DNA from: Ochrobactrum quorumnocens
Lineage (GTDB): Bacteria > Pseudomonadota > Alphaproteobacteria > Rhizobiales > Rhizobiaceae
DNA: 64,000 nt
NCBI RefSeq assembly: GCF_002278035.1
Contig: NZ_CP022603.1
Coordinates: forward strand, 1,183,501 to 1,247,500
Direction of reading: 5' to 3'
The position numbers and the translations under genes were made by a program. Shown here in pieces: positions 29,133-39,536 of this stretch; position 1 is the first letter of the stretch; each line of letters starts with the position of its first letter. The notes under the pieces were generated by a model. It was not told the origin of the DNA, did not search any database, and saw nothing but the letters and a program-made list of their open reading frames with translations.

Positions 29133-29694
29133 ATACTCGCGACATCTAAACCTGTCAGAGCCTTATGCAGAGGTTATGAGTTGATAAATTTCCAAAGAAT
29201 AGATCAAAACGCCTCTACTGACACTCTTCTGCACACAGCCATGAATAAAATGCTTGTGTGGACGCTATCGCCAATTTTTCCGAAATGTTCTGTTCAACGA
29301 ACGGCTCAACCATAAATGCTGCTTCCAGGCTATTCGAGAGGTCGCTCAAAACTTGGACGAAGCGCATCGAGAAGGCCTATAACAACCGCGATACCATAAC
29401 AAATTCAACCAAACCCGAAGGATAGTGTGCCCAGCATCAATCTTTGCGTAAAATTCGCCTCAGAATAGGCGCTTTTTCCGGTGAGCCAGCATTGAAGGTG
29501 GTTGGGTCGTAACCCGCAGTGGCGCTGGCTCTCGATATAAAGTTTGGTTCTTTGGCGTTATAGTTCACTGGCGCGACGATCGACATTTCGCCGTATCTGC
29601 TGCCATCGAGTGAACCAAATCTGCCACTTCAAAACAGCGCAGTCATTTAACTGGGCGAGTTTCCGTACAGAATTCAGCCTTATCACACAAACAA
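29133..29694. other. Intergenic stretch, possibly more mobile-element debris
   Basis: No intact gene. Around 29290-29400 a plus-strand frame (FNERLNHKCCFQAIREVAQN) and a neighbouring frame (KAYNNRDTI) faintly resemble the end of an IS3-type integrase, but too weakly to call. Confidence 0.3.
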
Positions 29695-29718
29695 AAACGC
29701 CGCCATCATTGGCGGCGT
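29693..29718 (-). terminator. Rho-independent terminator of the sugar operon
   Basis: On the minus strand GAACGCCGCC-AATGAT-GGCGGCGTT is followed by TTTTGTTTG. It lies 20 bp after the stop of the Gfo/Idh/MocA gene. Confidence 0.85.
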
Positions 29719-29737
29719 TCTCGAGTTCGAATTTATA

Positions 29738-30910
29738 TCAGAGACTAACCCATCCGCCATTTTTGTTCGAAGATCTTACGCAAGCATCGATGAACGCGAC
29801 GCCTTTGACACCATCGTCGACAGTTGGATAGAGAACCGCACCATCAGGCTTTGTGTTATCGCGCTTGGCCTGAATGGCGTTGGCTGCTTCCACATAGATA
29901 GTCGCGAACGCTTCCAGATAGCCTTCCGGATGGCCGCCCGGCACCCGCGTGACGCGGGTTGCGGCATCTCCGACGCCTGAACCACCACGGGTGATCAACC
30001 GCTTCTGTTCTCCAAACGGCGTAAACCAAAGCCGGTTCGGGTCTTCCTGGGCCCATTCGATGCCGCCCTTGGTGCCATAAACGCGAAGACGCAGCGCATT
30101 CTCATTGCCCGGTGCGACCTGACTGCACCACAGCATACCCTTGGCACCGCCAGCAAAACGCAGCATCACATGCGCATTGTCATCAAGTCTACGCCCAGAA
30201 ACAAAGCTATCGAGATCAGCCGCGAGACTGTCGAGCGTCAAACCAGTCACGAACGACGCAAGATTGAAGGCATGGGTGCCGATGTCACCCGTTGCTCCGC
30301 CAAGGCCGGACTGAGCCGGATCGGTGCGCCAGACGGCACCTTTGGCACCGGTTTCTTCAACAGCTTCCGTGAGCCAGTCCTGTGCATATTCCACCTGAAC
30401 CACACGCAGATCACCCAACTCACCGTTGGCGATCATTTCGCGCGCCTGACGAACCATCGGATAGCCGGTATAGTTATGGGTTAGCACAAATAGCGCGCCG
30501 CTCTCGTCGGCCACTTTCTTGAGCTTCTTTGCGTCAGCGAGTGTCGAAGTCAATGGCTTGTCGCAGATCACATGAATGCCACGGCGCAAAAATTCCTTGG
30601 CCGCATCGTAATGCACATGATTTGGCGTCACGATGGCCACAGCCTCAATACCATTCTTGAGGCGCGCTTCGCGAATTGCCATTTCCTTATAGCTCGAATA
30701 GGTGCGATCCTCCGCAAGGCCAAGCTCGCGACCCGAGGCTTGCGCTTTTTCAGGCGACGAAGACAACGCCCCCGCCACCAACTCAAAGCGATTGTCGAGC
30801 CGCGAGGCCATACGATGAACACCACCGATGAATGCCCCCGCACCACCGCCAACCATGCCTAGCCGAATGCGCGGGTTTGCGGTTTCTTTGGTTTTTGCTT
30901 CAATGGTCAT
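29738..30910 (-). CDS. Gfo/Idh/MocA-family sugar or polyol dehydrogenase
   Basis: The 390-residue protein opens with an NAD(P) Rossmann fold (RLGMVGGGAGAFIGGVHRMA) and carries the family's key lysine motif VICDKPLTST (EKP variant), then THNYTGYPMVRQAREMI. The second domain has GATGDIGTHAFNLASFVTGL with the conserved Asp and His of the active site. Enzymes of this family oxidise or reduce a ring hydroxyl of sugars, inositols or 3-keto sugars. It is the last gene of the minus-strand sugar ABC operon and lies 15 bp after the isomerase-like gene, so both probably act on the imported sugar. The substrate cannot be read from sequence. Confidence 0.9.
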   Translation of the reverse strand: MTIEAKTKETANPRIRLGMVGGGAGAFIGGVHRMASRLDNRFELVAGALSSSPEKAQASGRELGLAEDRTYSSYKEMAIREARLKNGIEAVAIVTPNHVHYDAAKEFLRRGIHVICDKPLTSTLADAKKLKKVADESGALFVLTHNYTGYPMVRQAREMIANGELGDLRVVQVEYAQDWLTEAVEETGAKGAVWRTDPAQSGLGGATGDIGTHAFNLASFVTGLTLDSLAADLDSFVSGRRLDDNAHVMLRFAGGAKGMLWCSQVAPGNENALRLRVYGTKGGIEWAQEDPNRLWFTPFGEQKRLITRGGSGVGDAATRVTRVPGGHPEGYLEAFATIYVEAANAIQAKRDNTKPDGAVLYPTVDDGVKGVAFIDACVRSSNKNGGWVSL

Positions 30911-30925
30911 TGTGTCCGTTTTCCC

Positions 30926-31981
30926 TCAGAGCCCCAGCATGCGCCGATTGGCTGCATCATCGGTTCCGCCAGCTGCAAAATCATCGAATGCTTTGTCAGT
31001 CACGCGAATGATATGGTGCTTAACAAACTCAGCACCCTCACGCGCACCGTCTTCAGGATGTTTGAGTGCACATTCCCACTCAACCACAGCCCAACCATCA
31101 AAATCATTGGCAGCCATTTTCGAGAACACAGCGCCAAAATCGACCTGTCCATCGCCCAGCGAGCGGAAACGTCCGGCACGATTGACCCAGCCCTGATAGC
31201 CACCATAGACGCCCTGACGTCCGGTTGGATTGAACTCGGCATCTTTGACGTGGAACATCTTGATCCGGTCTTTATAGATGTCGATATTGTCGAGGTAATC
31301 CAGACATTGCAGCACATAATGCGACGGATCATAGAGCATATTGGCGCGCGGATGGTTTTTGACCCGCTCCAGAAACATTTCGAACGTCACGCCATCATGC
31401 AGGTCTTCGCCCGGATGGATTTCATAGCAAATATCGACGCCATGCTCGTCGGCATGGTCAAGGATCGGCGTCCAGCGGCGAGCGAGTTCATCGAATGCCG
31501 CTTCAACCAGACCGGCAGGGCGCTGGGGCCATGGATAGATGAACGGCCATGCCAAAGCGCCTGAGAAGGTCGCATGCGCGCCAATTCCCAAATTGCGAGA
31601 TGCCTTGATGGCCATCTTCACCTGCTCAACCGCCCATGCCTGACGCGCTTTGGGATTGCCGCGCACTTCCGGCACTGCAAATCCGTCAAAAGCTTCGTTA
31701 TAGGCCGGATGCACGGCAACAAGCTGGCCTTGCAGATGCGTCGAAAGCTCTGTCACTTCAACGCCATTTTCGCGCGCGACACCGGCAAACTCATCGCAAT
31801 AATCTTTGGATTCCGAGGCCTTCTTCAGATCGATCAGCTGGCTCGCCCATGTCGGCACCTGAACACCGGCATAACCTTTTTCTGCGGCCCATTTGGTGAT
31901 GCCGTCCCATGTATTAAACGGCGCTTCATCGCCCGCAAACTGCCCGAGAAATATCCCCGGCCCTTTGATCGTCTTCATCAA
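30926..31981 (-). CDS. Sugar isomerase/epimerase-like TIM-barrel protein
   Basis: The 351-residue protein belongs to the xylose isomerase-like AP endonuclease-2 fold. Visible metal-site regions are DICYEIHPGEDLHDG (Glu), NMLYDPSHYVLQCLDYLD (Asp, His), MFHVKDAEFNPTGRQG (His, Asp) and GWAVVEWECALKHPEDG (Glu). Such proteins isomerise or epimerise sugars, inositol intermediates or 3-keto sugars using a divalent metal. SD AGGAGG lies just before ATG 31981. Together with the adjacent Gfo/Idh/MocA dehydrogenase it forms a pair common in pathways that go through a keto-sugar. Confidence 0.85.
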   Translation of the reverse strand: MMKTIKGPGIFLGQFAGDEAPFNTWDGITKWAAEKGYAGVQVPTWASQLIDLKKASESKDYCDEFAGVARENGVEVTELSTHLQGQLVAVHPAYNEAFDGFAVPEVRGNPKARQAWAVEQVKMAIKASRNLGIGAHATFSGALAWPFIYPWPQRPAGLVEAAFDELARRWTPILDHADEHGVDICYEIHPGEDLHDGVTFEMFLERVKNHPRANMLYDPSHYVLQCLDYLDNIDIYKDRIKMFHVKDAEFNPTGRQGVYGGYQGWVNRAGRFRSLGDGQVDFGAVFSKMAANDFDGWAVVEWECALKHPEDGAREGAEFVKHHIIRVTDKAFDDFAAGGTDDAANRRMLGL

Positions 31982-32024
31982 AAGTCCTCCAACTGAAAAT
32001 TCGACCCGATATCGGGAATAAGGG

Positions 32025-32129
32025 CTTAGAGCGTTTTCAATTTTCTTTGAATCCGAGGAAACGCGCTAAGTATTTGTTTTTGAACCATCTTGTCCGAAAA
32101 CCGCTTCACACTTTTCGGGATGCGCTATA
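32025..32129. repeat. Intergenic palindromic repeat, copy 2
   Basis: TTAGAGCGTTTTCAATTTTC...GCGCTAAGTATTTG followed by TCCGAAAACCGCTTCACACT-TTTCGGGATGCGCTATAA. It lies between the binding-protein gene and the isomerase gene, within the operon. Confidence 0.8.
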
Positions 32130-32144
32130 AATCAAGCGACAGAC

Positions 32145-32170
32145 TGCGCGTCCGCCAAAGCGGACGCGCA
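32145..32170. terminator. Hairpin after the binding-protein gene
   Basis: TGCGCGTCCGC-CAAA-GCGGACGCGCA is a perfect 11-bp stem eight bases after the stop of the sugar-binding protein gene. It lacks a T-run on the coding (minus) side. It probably blocks 3' decay of the binding-protein mRNA or causes partial termination. Confidence 0.65.
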
Positions 32171-32178
32171 TATGAATA

Positions 32179-33141
32179 TTAGAACGGAGAATCCGGGAAG
32201 TAGAACTGCTCGGCGTTATCCTTGGTCACCAACGTGGCGTCGAGGATATAGTTGCCGCTCACTGGAATCTGGTCGTAGAAGTGACCGGCAGCAAGCTGCA
32301 TAGCAGTTGAAACCATCGCAGGTGGATAAAGAACATCGACAGGCATCAGCTTGTCGCCATCCATGACCTTCTTGATCATATCCTTGGAACCAGCACCGCC
32401 GATAACATACTGGATATCTTCACGGTTAGCCTGCTTGATTGCTTCAAGCACTCCAACGGCCATGTCATCATCCTGACACCAGACAACATCGATCTTCGGA
32501 TATTTCGTCAGGAAGTCCTGCATCACACGGAAGGCATCGTCGCGGTTCCAGTTGCCATACTGGCGATCAAGAATCTTGACATTCGAGCCTTCGATACCCT
32601 TGTCAAAGCCGTCCTGACGCTGCTGATCGATAGGGATCGGCAGACCGCGAATGACGACGACCTGTGCGTCTGGCGTGGTCTTCTTGATGTATTCACCAGC
32701 AACCTGACCAAGCGCCGGGTTGTTACCCGCCACATAAAGATCACGGATGGAGTTGTCGTTATTGCTCGGTGCGCGATCGACCAATGCCACAAACGTACCC
32801 TTGTCTTTGATCTCCTTGATAGCATTTACCAGTGGATCAGGATCGGATGGCAGAACGACCAGACCGTCCAGACCCTGAACGGCAAGATCCTGCAATGCGT
32901 TTGCCTGACTGGCCGCATCCGGCGACGTCTTGACGATCACGTTGAGGCCCGGATGCTCCTGCATCAGAAGCTTGGCCACACGTTCGGCATGATAGACCAC
33001 ACCAGCAGTCCAGCCATGGTCGGCTGCTGGAATAGATACGCCGATCGTGACCTTCTTGTCCTGCGCGCTTGCAATGCCCGTAAAGGCTAGCGCACCGGCG
33101 GCCAATGTTGCAAACGCAACACCTAAAAGTTTTCCTCGCAT
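32179..33141 (-). CDS. Sugar ABC transporter periplasmic binding protein (RbsB type)
   Basis: The 320-residue protein has a Sec signal peptide ([20 protein letters not shown], cleaved after SAQ) and a periplasmic-binding-protein type I fold: [45 protein letters not shown], and [19 protein letters not shown]. It captures a sugar or polyol in the periplasm for the adjacent permease. Its transcript is bracketed by two hairpins (33220-33249 and 32145-32170), as is common for binding proteins that must be made in excess. Confidence 0.92.
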   Translation of the reverse strand: MRGKLLGVAFATLAAGALAFTGIASAQDKKVTIGVSIPAADHGWTAGVVYHAERVAKLLMQEHPGLNVIVKTSPDAASQANALQDLAVQGLDGLVVLPSDPDPLVNAIKEIKDKGTFVALVDRAPSNNDNSIRDLYVAGNNPALGQVAGEYIKKTTPDAQVVVIRGLPIPIDQQRQDGFDKGIEGSNVKILDRQYGNWNRDDAFRVMQDFLTKYPKIDVVWCQDDDMAVGVLEAIKQANREDIQYVIGGAGSKDMIKKVMDGDKLMPVDVLYPPAMVSTAMQLAAGHFYDQIPVSGNYILDATLVTKDNAEQFYFPDSPF

Positions 33142-33219
33142 TATTTCCTCCCAAATGTTCAGGGGGCTTTATCCCTCTGTGACCGGACCGCCCCTTCAAT
33201 CCCGTCAAACTCGTTGTCC

Positions 33220-33249
33220 AAGGCGCGATAAAGTTACCTATCACGCCTT
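33220..33249. promoter_or_regulatory. Hairpin between permease and binding-protein genes
   Basis: AAGGCGCGATA (33220-33230) pairs with TATCACGCCTT (33239-33249) with one mismatch. It lies in the 114-bp gap ahead of the binding-protein gene and may mark RNA processing or pausing that sets its higher expression. Confidence 0.45.
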
Positions 33250-33255
33250 GGGTTT

Positions 33256-34257
33256 TTATCGTCGCGACAGCGACCGTTGCACCAGCATGGCGATAATGAT
33301 GATCGCCCCTTGAATGGCCCCGATCAGATATTCGCTGATGAAGTTGGAAAGCAGCATGATATTGCCGACAATTTCCAGAATGAATGCTCCGCAGATAGTG
33401 CCCCAGACACGCCCCACGCCACCCCGCAATGCGGTCCCACCAACAACGACGGCAGTAATCGCCTGCAGTTCCCACAACATGCCGGTTGTTGCAGATGTCG
33501 ACCCTAGTCGCGGTACATAGAGAAGCACTGCAACAGCCACACAAAGCCCCTGCACGATATATGCAATCGTGCGGACCCGCTTTACGGAGATGCCCGAGTA
33601 ACGTGCCACATCTTCGCTCGATCCGACTGCAATCACATGGCGACCATAGCGTGTGCGATAGAGTACGAAAGCCGCTATTGCTGCCGTCACAAAGATCGCA
33701 ATAACCGGGATCGGAACACCAAAAACGGAACCGAAGTAGACGGGTCTGTAGAGCGCCTGAATATCAGGATTGCGCAAAGTGATAGCACCACCCTGCGACA
33801 ACCATGTCGTCAGGCCACGGTAGATGCCCATCGTGCCAAGCGTGGCGATGAACGGTTCTATGCCGCCGAGTGTTGTGATCAATCCATTTGTCAGGCCACA
33901 AAGCGCTCCCACGACCACGGCCAGAAGCACGGCTGCGATCAGCATCATGACCGGATCGGCAATAACACCGCTGTTCATGAACATGATCATGATGCTGCCG
34001 ACAAAAGCCGCCATGGCGCCAACCGACAAATCCAACCCGCCCGATGAGATTACATAGGTGGCACCAAGCGCGATAATGGCAATGAACGCGCTACGCGTCG
34101 CAACATTCAACAGATTGTCGATGCTGATGAAATTCGGATTGGCAATTGTACCCAGAACAAGCAGCAAAAGCAGCGCAATAAAAGGCGCAACAGCCCTCAG
34201 ATCCCAATCTTTGGACGTTTTCGGCACTCTGCTTTTATCGGTCACTACGTCTGTCAT
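33256..34257 (-). CDS. Sugar ABC transporter permease (RbsC type)
   Basis: The 333-residue protein has about nine to ten membrane helices and the RbsC-family segments TRSAFIAIIALGATYVISSG-GLDLSVGAMAAFVG and the EAA-like loop around QAITAVVVGGTALRGGVGRVWGT. It forms the inner-membrane pore as a homodimer with the ATPase. It is 17 bp after the ATPase gene. Confidence 0.92.
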   Translation of the reverse strand: MTDVVTDKSRVPKTSKDWDLRAVAPFIALLLLLVLGTIANPNFISIDNLLNVATRSAFIAIIALGATYVISSGGLDLSVGAMAAFVGSIMIMFMNSGVIADPVMMLIAAVLLAVVVGALCGLTNGLITTLGGIEPFIATLGTMGIYRGLTTWLSQGGAITLRNPDIQALYRPVYFGSVFGVPIPVIAIFVTAAIAAFVLYRTRYGRHVIAVGSSEDVARYSGISVKRVRTIAYIVQGLCVAVAVLLYVPRLGSTSATTGMLWELQAITAVVVGGTALRGGVGRVWGTICGAFILEIVGNIMLLSNFISEYLIGAIQGAIIIIAMLVQRSLSRR

Positions 34258-34274
34258 TTACTCCCCTTTTTTGT

Positions 34275-35798
34275 TTAAGCCGCTTCTTCGGTGCTGACGC
34301 CGGTCGCTAAGACAACGATGTCATTTTCGGTCATGCGTTCGCCTGTCACCTCGCCTGCAACCCGGCCCTCGCGCATGACGACGATACGGTCGCATACGCC
34401 AATGAGTTCCGGCATTTCAGACGATACGACGATGATCGATTTGCCCTCGTCGGCTAAATTGGCAATGAACTGATAGATTTGTTCTTTGGTGCCCACGTCG
34501 ATGCCTCGGGTCGGCTCGTCAATGATGACGATAGACGGGTTGAGCATCATCATCTTTGCCAACAGAAGCTTCTGCTGATTGCCACCAGAAAGTTGTCCGG
34601 CAAGAATATCCTTGCGGCCAGTGCGGATATCGAACTCTTTGATTGCATCGTCGAGGGCCGCGCGCTCTTTGCGCCGATCGATCTGTAGGCCCCGGACGAA
34701 TTTGCTGATCGACGCGAGTGTCAAATTGATGCCAAGATCCTTGGTAAGCAGCAGACCCTTGCCCTTCCGATCTTCACTCAGATACGCGATACCAGCGGAA
34801 AGACTTTCGTGGGCATTGTGGAAATTGACAGGCTTTCCATTATGACGGACCTGGCCTTTGCCGGGACGCAATCCAACAATGCCTTCCATCAATTCCGTTC
34901 GACCAGCACCGACCAACCCAGCAAAGCCCAGAATTTCACCCTTGCCCAAGGTAAAACTTGCAGTTTTGACATAGCCCGCAACACTGAAATCATCGATCTC
35001 GAGCACTGGCTCCTGTCCGTGACGTGCTGCGCGATCAGGGTAAAGCTTAGCAACATCGCGCCCAACCATCAGCCGGGCCATGTCGTTTGGCTGAAGCTCC
35101 GATGCCATATGAGCTGCCACGAGCGTCCCATCGCGCAAGACCGTCACGCGGTCCGAGATTTCTTTCACTTCAGGCAACCGATGCGAAATATAGAGAACCG
35201 CGACGCCTTTGGCGCGAATGTCACAAATGACTTTCAGAAGCGCCTCCGTTTCGACTGGAGTAAGCGATGCCGTTGGCTCATCAAAGATCACCACACGATG
35301 CGGTACGAGCAAAACACGAGCGATCTGCACAAGCTGGCGCTGTGCGATGGAGAGGCTACCAACGATGGCATCGGGATTAATATCCGCACCAAGATCACGA
35401 ATAGCTTTGCGTGCGCCTTCGCGCATGGATTTGTCATCAACCACAAGGCCGTTGGAAAGTTCGCGTCCCAGATAAATATTCTGGGCAACAGTCAGGTCGG
35501 GTGCCAGCAGGATTTCCTGATGCACCAAAACAATGCCCTGCGCTTCCGCTTCCACCGGGCCAGAAAACGAGATCGGTTTGCCATCGATGCGAATTTCACC
35601 GCTGGTTGGGCGCTCATTACCGGCAAGCAGCTTCATCAGCGTCGATTTACCAGCACCGTTTTCGCCGATAATTGCGTGAACTTCGCCGCCATAAATGCTG
35701 AGATTTATACTTTTCAGAACCTGAACAGGTCCGAACGATTTCGACAGCGAAACCGCCTCCAGAAGCGGCGCACCAAGCTCGTTTCGGCTCGCTTTCAT
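34275..35798 (-). CDS. Sugar ABC transporter ATPase (RbsA type)
   Basis: The protein of about 507 residues has two ATPase halves. First: Walker A GENGAGKSTLMKLL, signature LSIAQRQLVQIARVL, Walker B VVIFDEPTASL. Second: an altered Walker A (GFAGLVGAGRTELMEGI), signature QLSGGNQQKLLLAKMM and Walker B IVIIDEPTRGIDVG. This asymmetry is normal for RbsA/MglA proteins. ATG 35798 is my choice; a TTG at 35816 would add six residues and neither has a clear ribosome binding site. First gene of the operon 35798-29738. Confidence 0.9.
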   Translation of the reverse strand: MKASRNELGAPLLEAVSLSKSFGPVQVLKSINLSIYGGEVHAIIGENGAGKSTLMKLLAGNERPTSGEIRIDGKPISFSGPVEAEAQGIVLVHQEILLAPDLTVAQNIYLGRELSNGLVVDDKSMREGARKAIRDLGADINPDAIVGSLSIAQRQLVQIARVLLVPHRVVIFDEPTASLTPVETEALLKVICDIRAKGVAVLYISHRLPEVKEISDRVTVLRDGTLVAAHMASELQPNDMARLMVGRDVAKLYPDRAARHGQEPVLEIDDFSVAGYVKTASFTLGKGEILGFAGLVGAGRTELMEGIVGLRPGKGQVRHNGKPVNFHNAHESLSAGIAYLSEDRKGKGLLLTKDLGINLTLASISKFVRGLQIDRRKERAALDDAIKEFDIRTGRKDILAGQLSGGNQQKLLLAKMMMLNPSIVIIDEPTRGIDVGTKEQIYQFIANLADEGKSIIVVSSEMPELIGVCDRIVVMREGRVAGEVTGERMTENDIVVLATGVSTEEAA

Positions 35799-36362
35799 AC
35801 GCGCGCACCAGCGCAAGCACTAAAGCTTGAGCGCCTGTCGAGACTTCTGATTGTCTGAATTGCCAATTGCATGTGAACTCCTCCCAAAGCTTCACTGTGT
35901 AACCTTAACGTCGGCTTTGAGGTACGTAAAGCAAAATTCTGCACAACATAAAAATCATTGGCAATTAATAGCTATTCGATTCACGTAGAATGCAAGGCGA
36001 CAGTTGGAGGCACTCAACCAAAGGGGTATACTCAAATCATAATTTGGACTGATATTCAGCGTACCGCTCGTCACTCAAAAATGAAAAGACAAAGCGCAAA
36101 GCGTAATGTTGAAAGGCCGTAAATTCGATGTATAACGCCCCTTGCCGCGTTACAAGACCAATAGAGCGCATTTGATCTGACGCGAATCTTATCCAGAAAC
36201 GGACGCACACTTTTCAGGGTGCGCTCTGAAACGAGTGGCTGATTACGCCTCGGCGATCACCAAATAATACAATCTTAAATTAGCACATACAGCAAGACAC
36301 GCGCTTTTTTATATACTATGAAGCAGTACGTCCAAGGCGTGTTGAATTGCGGATACAGACAC
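35799..36362. other. Divergent promoter region of sugar operon and second phosphorelay
   Basis: A/T-rich non-coding DNA between the minus-strand ABC operon and the plus-strand signalling genes. It must hold both promoters. Apart from the repeat copy at 36160-36230 I saw no clear operator, and no regulator gene is adjacent. Confidence 0.5.
36160..36230. repeat. Intergenic palindromic repeat, copy 3 (shorter)
   Basis: AGAGCGCATTTGATCTGACG followed by a diverged hairpin, ATCCAGAAACGGACGCACAC-TTTTCAGGGTGCGCTCT. It keeps the outer AGAGCGC/GCGCTCT arms of the family. Confidence 0.65.
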
Positions 36363-36710
36363 ATGAACTCCCATTTAGCGCAGTCAAAATGGCGCATGCT
36401 AGACATGCTGCCAGCCGTAGTCCTTTTCGTGATCGGCCTCACAGCACTCATCTATGCGATGCTTTCCCCACGTGGCGAGAACGGTCAGTTTGCCGTCCTC
36501 ATGCAGCCATGGGCGAATGTCTCACAAGTGGCAACGCTGCTTAGCAATGCCGATGCACAGATCCTTTCCTTCAATGAGCGAATGAACGTTGTGGTTGTAT
36601 ATTCCGCACGTCCTGACGCAATCGACGCACTTTACGGTGCAGGCGCGTGGCTCGTCTTTGAACCCGCCCAGCTGTCCAGCTGTTTTGACCTTGCTGTTAC
36701 CGGGGCCTAA
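36363..36710 (+). CDS. Small membrane-anchored protein preceding the hybrid kinase
   Basis: From ATG 36363 the 115-residue protein has one membrane helix (MLPAVVLFVIGLTALIYAML) and a periplasmic domain of about 80 residues (LMQPWANVSQVATLLSNADAQILSF, then VVVYSARPDAIDALYGAGAWLVFEP). I do not recognise the family. It ends three bases before the kinase start, so the two are almost certainly co-translated, and a role as sensor or regulator of the kinase is a reasonable inference. A longer form starting at 36318 is possible. Confidence 0.7.
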   Translation: MNSHLAQSKWRMLDMLPAVVLFVIGLTALIYAMLSPRGENGQFAVLMQPWANVSQVATLLSNADAQILSFNERMNVVVVYSARPDAIDALYGAGAWLVFEPAQLSSCFDLAVTGA

Positions 36711-36713
36711 TCC

Positions 36714-39536
36714 ATGATCATTGAGCTTGATGATATTCGCAGACGCTTTGCGCGCTTTCTGGTGATTCTTTTTTGGCTGCATGTTCCGCTGTTCGCGGTC
36801 ATCGCTTATGGAACCGGCGCTTCCATCCTCGGCGGGGCGCTTGCAGGAGCTTTCCTTGCCGCAAGCTATAATCTGATGTGGTGGCGCGCCGATATCGCGC
36901 CCGCAACCCGCTTTTTGTCTGCCGTAGCCCTCGTGGCTGAGCCTGCAATCCTGCTCTATCTGCTTCGCGGGCACATCTGGCAGATGGACATGCATATGTA
37001 TTTCTTTGCCATGCTCGCACTTACCATTGGCTGGTGCGACCGCAGAGCAACCATCATTGCAGCCGTCGCAGTTGCGTTGCACCATCTGACACTCGACTAT
37101 CTGCTGCCATCCCTCGTCTTTCCAACGGGCAGCGATATTCGCCGAGTAATGATTCATGCTGTGATTGTAGCCTTTCAGGCAGCCGTTCTTGTCTGGTTCA
37201 GCGATATGCTTGTCGCTTGCGTCAACAGCATCAGCAAAATGCGCGACGAGATCATGGTCAAGAATGCTGAAATCGAGAAGCGTTCTGCCCAGGTTGAACA
37301 GGCTTACAAGGCCAAGGGCATGTTCCTGGCAAATATGAGCCATGAAATCCGCACGCCGCTCAATGCCATTTTGGGCTTCTGCCATCTAATGCTCCGCACC
37401 GACATGACAGAGCGTCAGCGCGATTACCTTTCCAAGATCAACGGTGCCAGTGGTTCGCTGCTGCGCCTGATCAATGACATTTTGGATTTCTCCAAGAACG
37501 ATGCTGGCAAACTCACGCTGGAAAACCGTCCGTTCGAGTTGCGCGCCCTCTTTGATCGCAAATTGCAGATTACAAGTGCCGACGCTCGCGCCAGGAATGT
37601 GGCAATGAGCTTGCATATCGATCAGGGCGTACCGGAACGCCTTGTCGGCGATGAAATGCGTCTTGGGCAAGTGCTCCTCAACCTGATGAGCAATGCTATC
37701 AAGTTCAGCGAGAATGGCTCCGTTACTCTTCGCGTAAGCGGAAAACCAGCAGATAGTGGCGACTACAGCCTGCAGATTGCCGTTGCGGATACCGGCATTG
37801 GCATGACGCCTGATCAGCAATCCAAGCTGTTCAGCTCCTTCTCGCAAGCCGATAGCTCCACCACGCGCCGCTTTGGCGGCACCGGACTAGGACTGGTCAT
37901 CAGCAAGCAGATTGCCGAGCAAATGGGCGGTGACATCACCGTACTCAGCACCCCCGGCAAGGGCAGCGTCTTCACCGTCACGACCACTCTGAGTAATGTG
38001 GATCGCGCGCATTCGATTGTCGAAAAGCCACAGGCACATATCCAGAAGCTTCGGATACTTGTAGCAGACGACAATCCGGCTTCCCGCGAAATTCTACAGG
38101 GCATATTCGCGGACTGGTCGATTCAGGTCGATCTGGTCGCATCAGGCACCGAGGTTATTGGCGCACTGGAAACCGCATTCCAGCACGGCCAGTCCTATGA
38201 TCTGTTGCTACTCGACTGGAAAATGCCCGGTATGGATGGCATGGAAACAGTGGGGAGCCTGTATGCCAATGCAAAGCTCGCCAAACTGCCCGAAATCGTT
38301 CTGATAACTGCCTATGGCAGCGACGAATTCAAGGAAAAAGCTTCGCGCGCCGGTATCGCGGCCTATCTGCCAAAGCCAATCGAAGCTCAGCAGATATTGC
38401 AAACGCTGAATATGCTTTTCCCGCTATCAAAAGATGCCAAGGAAGCTGTACGGGATTCAGAATTAATCGCAGAGCCACTGCGTGGCGCGCATGTTCTGCT
38501 CGTTGAAGATAATGCGATTAATCGTGAAATCGCTTATCAGCTCCTTTGTGATGCAGGCCTTGATGTTGATACCGCCGAAAACGGGCGCATTGCCTGCGAA
38601 AGCGTTGCGCGAGCTGGATCGCTCTATTCAGCCGTGCTGATGGACGTTCAAATGCCCGAAATGGATGGTCTGGAAGCCACGCGTCATATTCGTCGCGACT
38701 GGAGCCCGGACGCCCTGCCAATCATCGCTCTGACCGCACATGCTTATGAAGAAGAGCGCCGCAGATGTGCCGAAGCTGGTATGAACGATCATGTGGCCAA
38801 GCCAATCGATCCAAGCGTACTTATCGGAACACTTGAGCGCTGGATGAAGCCACGCAGGGTGGATCTTACCGTCGCCCAACCGCAGGAAAGCCTGATCGAG
38901 GTCACTCAGACCGATCTTCCTGAACGCCTTCCGCCATTCGACCTCACACGAGCGCTCGTGCGGGTGAACGGAAAGCAGGCTCTTCTGCGTCGTCTGATCA
39001 TAAGTTTCCACGACGATTTTGCGAATGTCATCGAATCTCTGATGGATCAAATAGCCAAGGGGGACCTGACCGGGGCACGACGCCTTGCCCATACACTCAA
39101 AGGTGTTGCAGCATCTCTGGAATTACCAGAAATTGCGCGTATTTCTGCTGAGGTGGAACTGGCAATAGCCAATGAACAGCTGGTCGGAATGGAGCCAACG
39201 CTTTCGGCGCTCAACTCCGCCATGAAACCCGCCTTGAAGGCTGCTGCCAGCCTGAAGGAAAAGGTGACCGCGCCGCAACAGCAGACAAATACGAGTGCTC
39301 AGACCGCAGATATTGTATCCGCAGTGACGATGCTGCGCGAGCACCTTGCGCGCCGGAGCATGCGCGCGCGCAGCAGTTTCGATGCGTTGCTCCAAATGCT
39401 CGGCTCAGACGCCGAGCAAGGCAACAAAGAGGAAGCTTTACGCACGGCGAAAGCTGCGCTTGACAAGCTCGATTATGAGCAGGCCCTGCGTAGTTTGGAC
39501 GAAGCCTTTTCCGAAGAACTTCCTCCTGCGAACTAA
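36714..39536 (+). CDS. Membrane hybrid histidine kinase with two receivers and Hpt
   Basis: The 940-residue protein starts with about five or six membrane helices (residues 15-165) that form an integral sensor, e.g. [19 protein letters not shown] and [21 protein letters not shown] coiled linker leads to HisKA ([15 protein letters not shown], His near 209), HATPase ([27 protein letters not shown]), receiver 1 ([14 protein letters not shown], Asp in [12 protein letters not shown]), receiver 2 ([14 protein letters not shown], Asp in [12 protein letters not shown]) and Hpt ([14 protein letters not shown]). All phosphorelay residues are present. The receiver-GGDEF gene 156 bp downstream is the likely output. 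Its layout parallels the kinase at 23217-27128, but the sensor region differs. Confidence 0.92.
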   Translation: MIIELDDIRRRFARFLVILFWLHVPLFAVIAYGTGASILGGALAGAFLAASYNLMWWRADIAPATRFLSAVALVAEPAILLYLLRGHIWQMDMHMYFFAMLALTIGWCDRRATIIAAVAVALHHLTLDYLLPSLVFPTGSDIRRVMIHAVIVAFQAAVLVWFSDMLVACVNSISKMRDEIMVKNAEIEKRSAQVEQAYKAKGMFLANMSHEIRTPLNAILGFCHLMLRTDMTERQRDYLSKINGASGSLLRLINDILDFSKNDAGKLTLENRPFELRALFDRKLQITSADARARNVAMSLHIDQGVPERLVGDEMRLGQVLLNLMSNAIKFSENGSVTLRVSGKPADSGDYSLQIAVADTGIGMTPDQQSKLFSSFSQADSSTTRRFGGTGLGLVISKQIAEQMGGDITVLSTPGKGSVFTVTTTLSNVDRAHSIVEKPQAHIQKLRILVADDNPASREILQGIFADWSIQVDLVASGTEVIGALETAFQHGQSYDLLLLDWKMPGMDGMETVGSLYANAKLAKLPEIVLITAYGSDEFKEKASRAGIAAYLPKPIEAQQILQTLNMLFPLSKDAKEAVRDSELIAEPLRGAHVLLVEDNAINREIAYQLLCDAGLDVDTAENGRIACESVARAGSLYSAVLMDVQMPEMDGLEATRHIRRDWSPDALPIIALTAHAYEEERRRCAEAGMNDHVAKPIDPSVLIGTLERWMKPRRVDLTVAQPQESLIEVTQTDLPERLPPFDLTRALVRVNGKQALLRRLIISFHDDFANVIESLMDQIAKGDLTGARRLAHTLKGVAASLELPEIARISAEVELAIANEQLVGMEPTLSALNSAMKPALKAAASLKEKVTAPQQQTNTSAQTADIVSAVTMLREHLARRSMRARSSFDALLQMLGSDAEQGNKEEALRTAKAALDKLDYEQALRSLDEAFSEELPPAN

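Noticed and set aside
29290..29400. Possible IS3 integrase C-terminus (NERLNHK..., YNNRD...)
   Set aside because: Requires two frames and lacks the RPHSALG-type motif; too weak to list as a feature.
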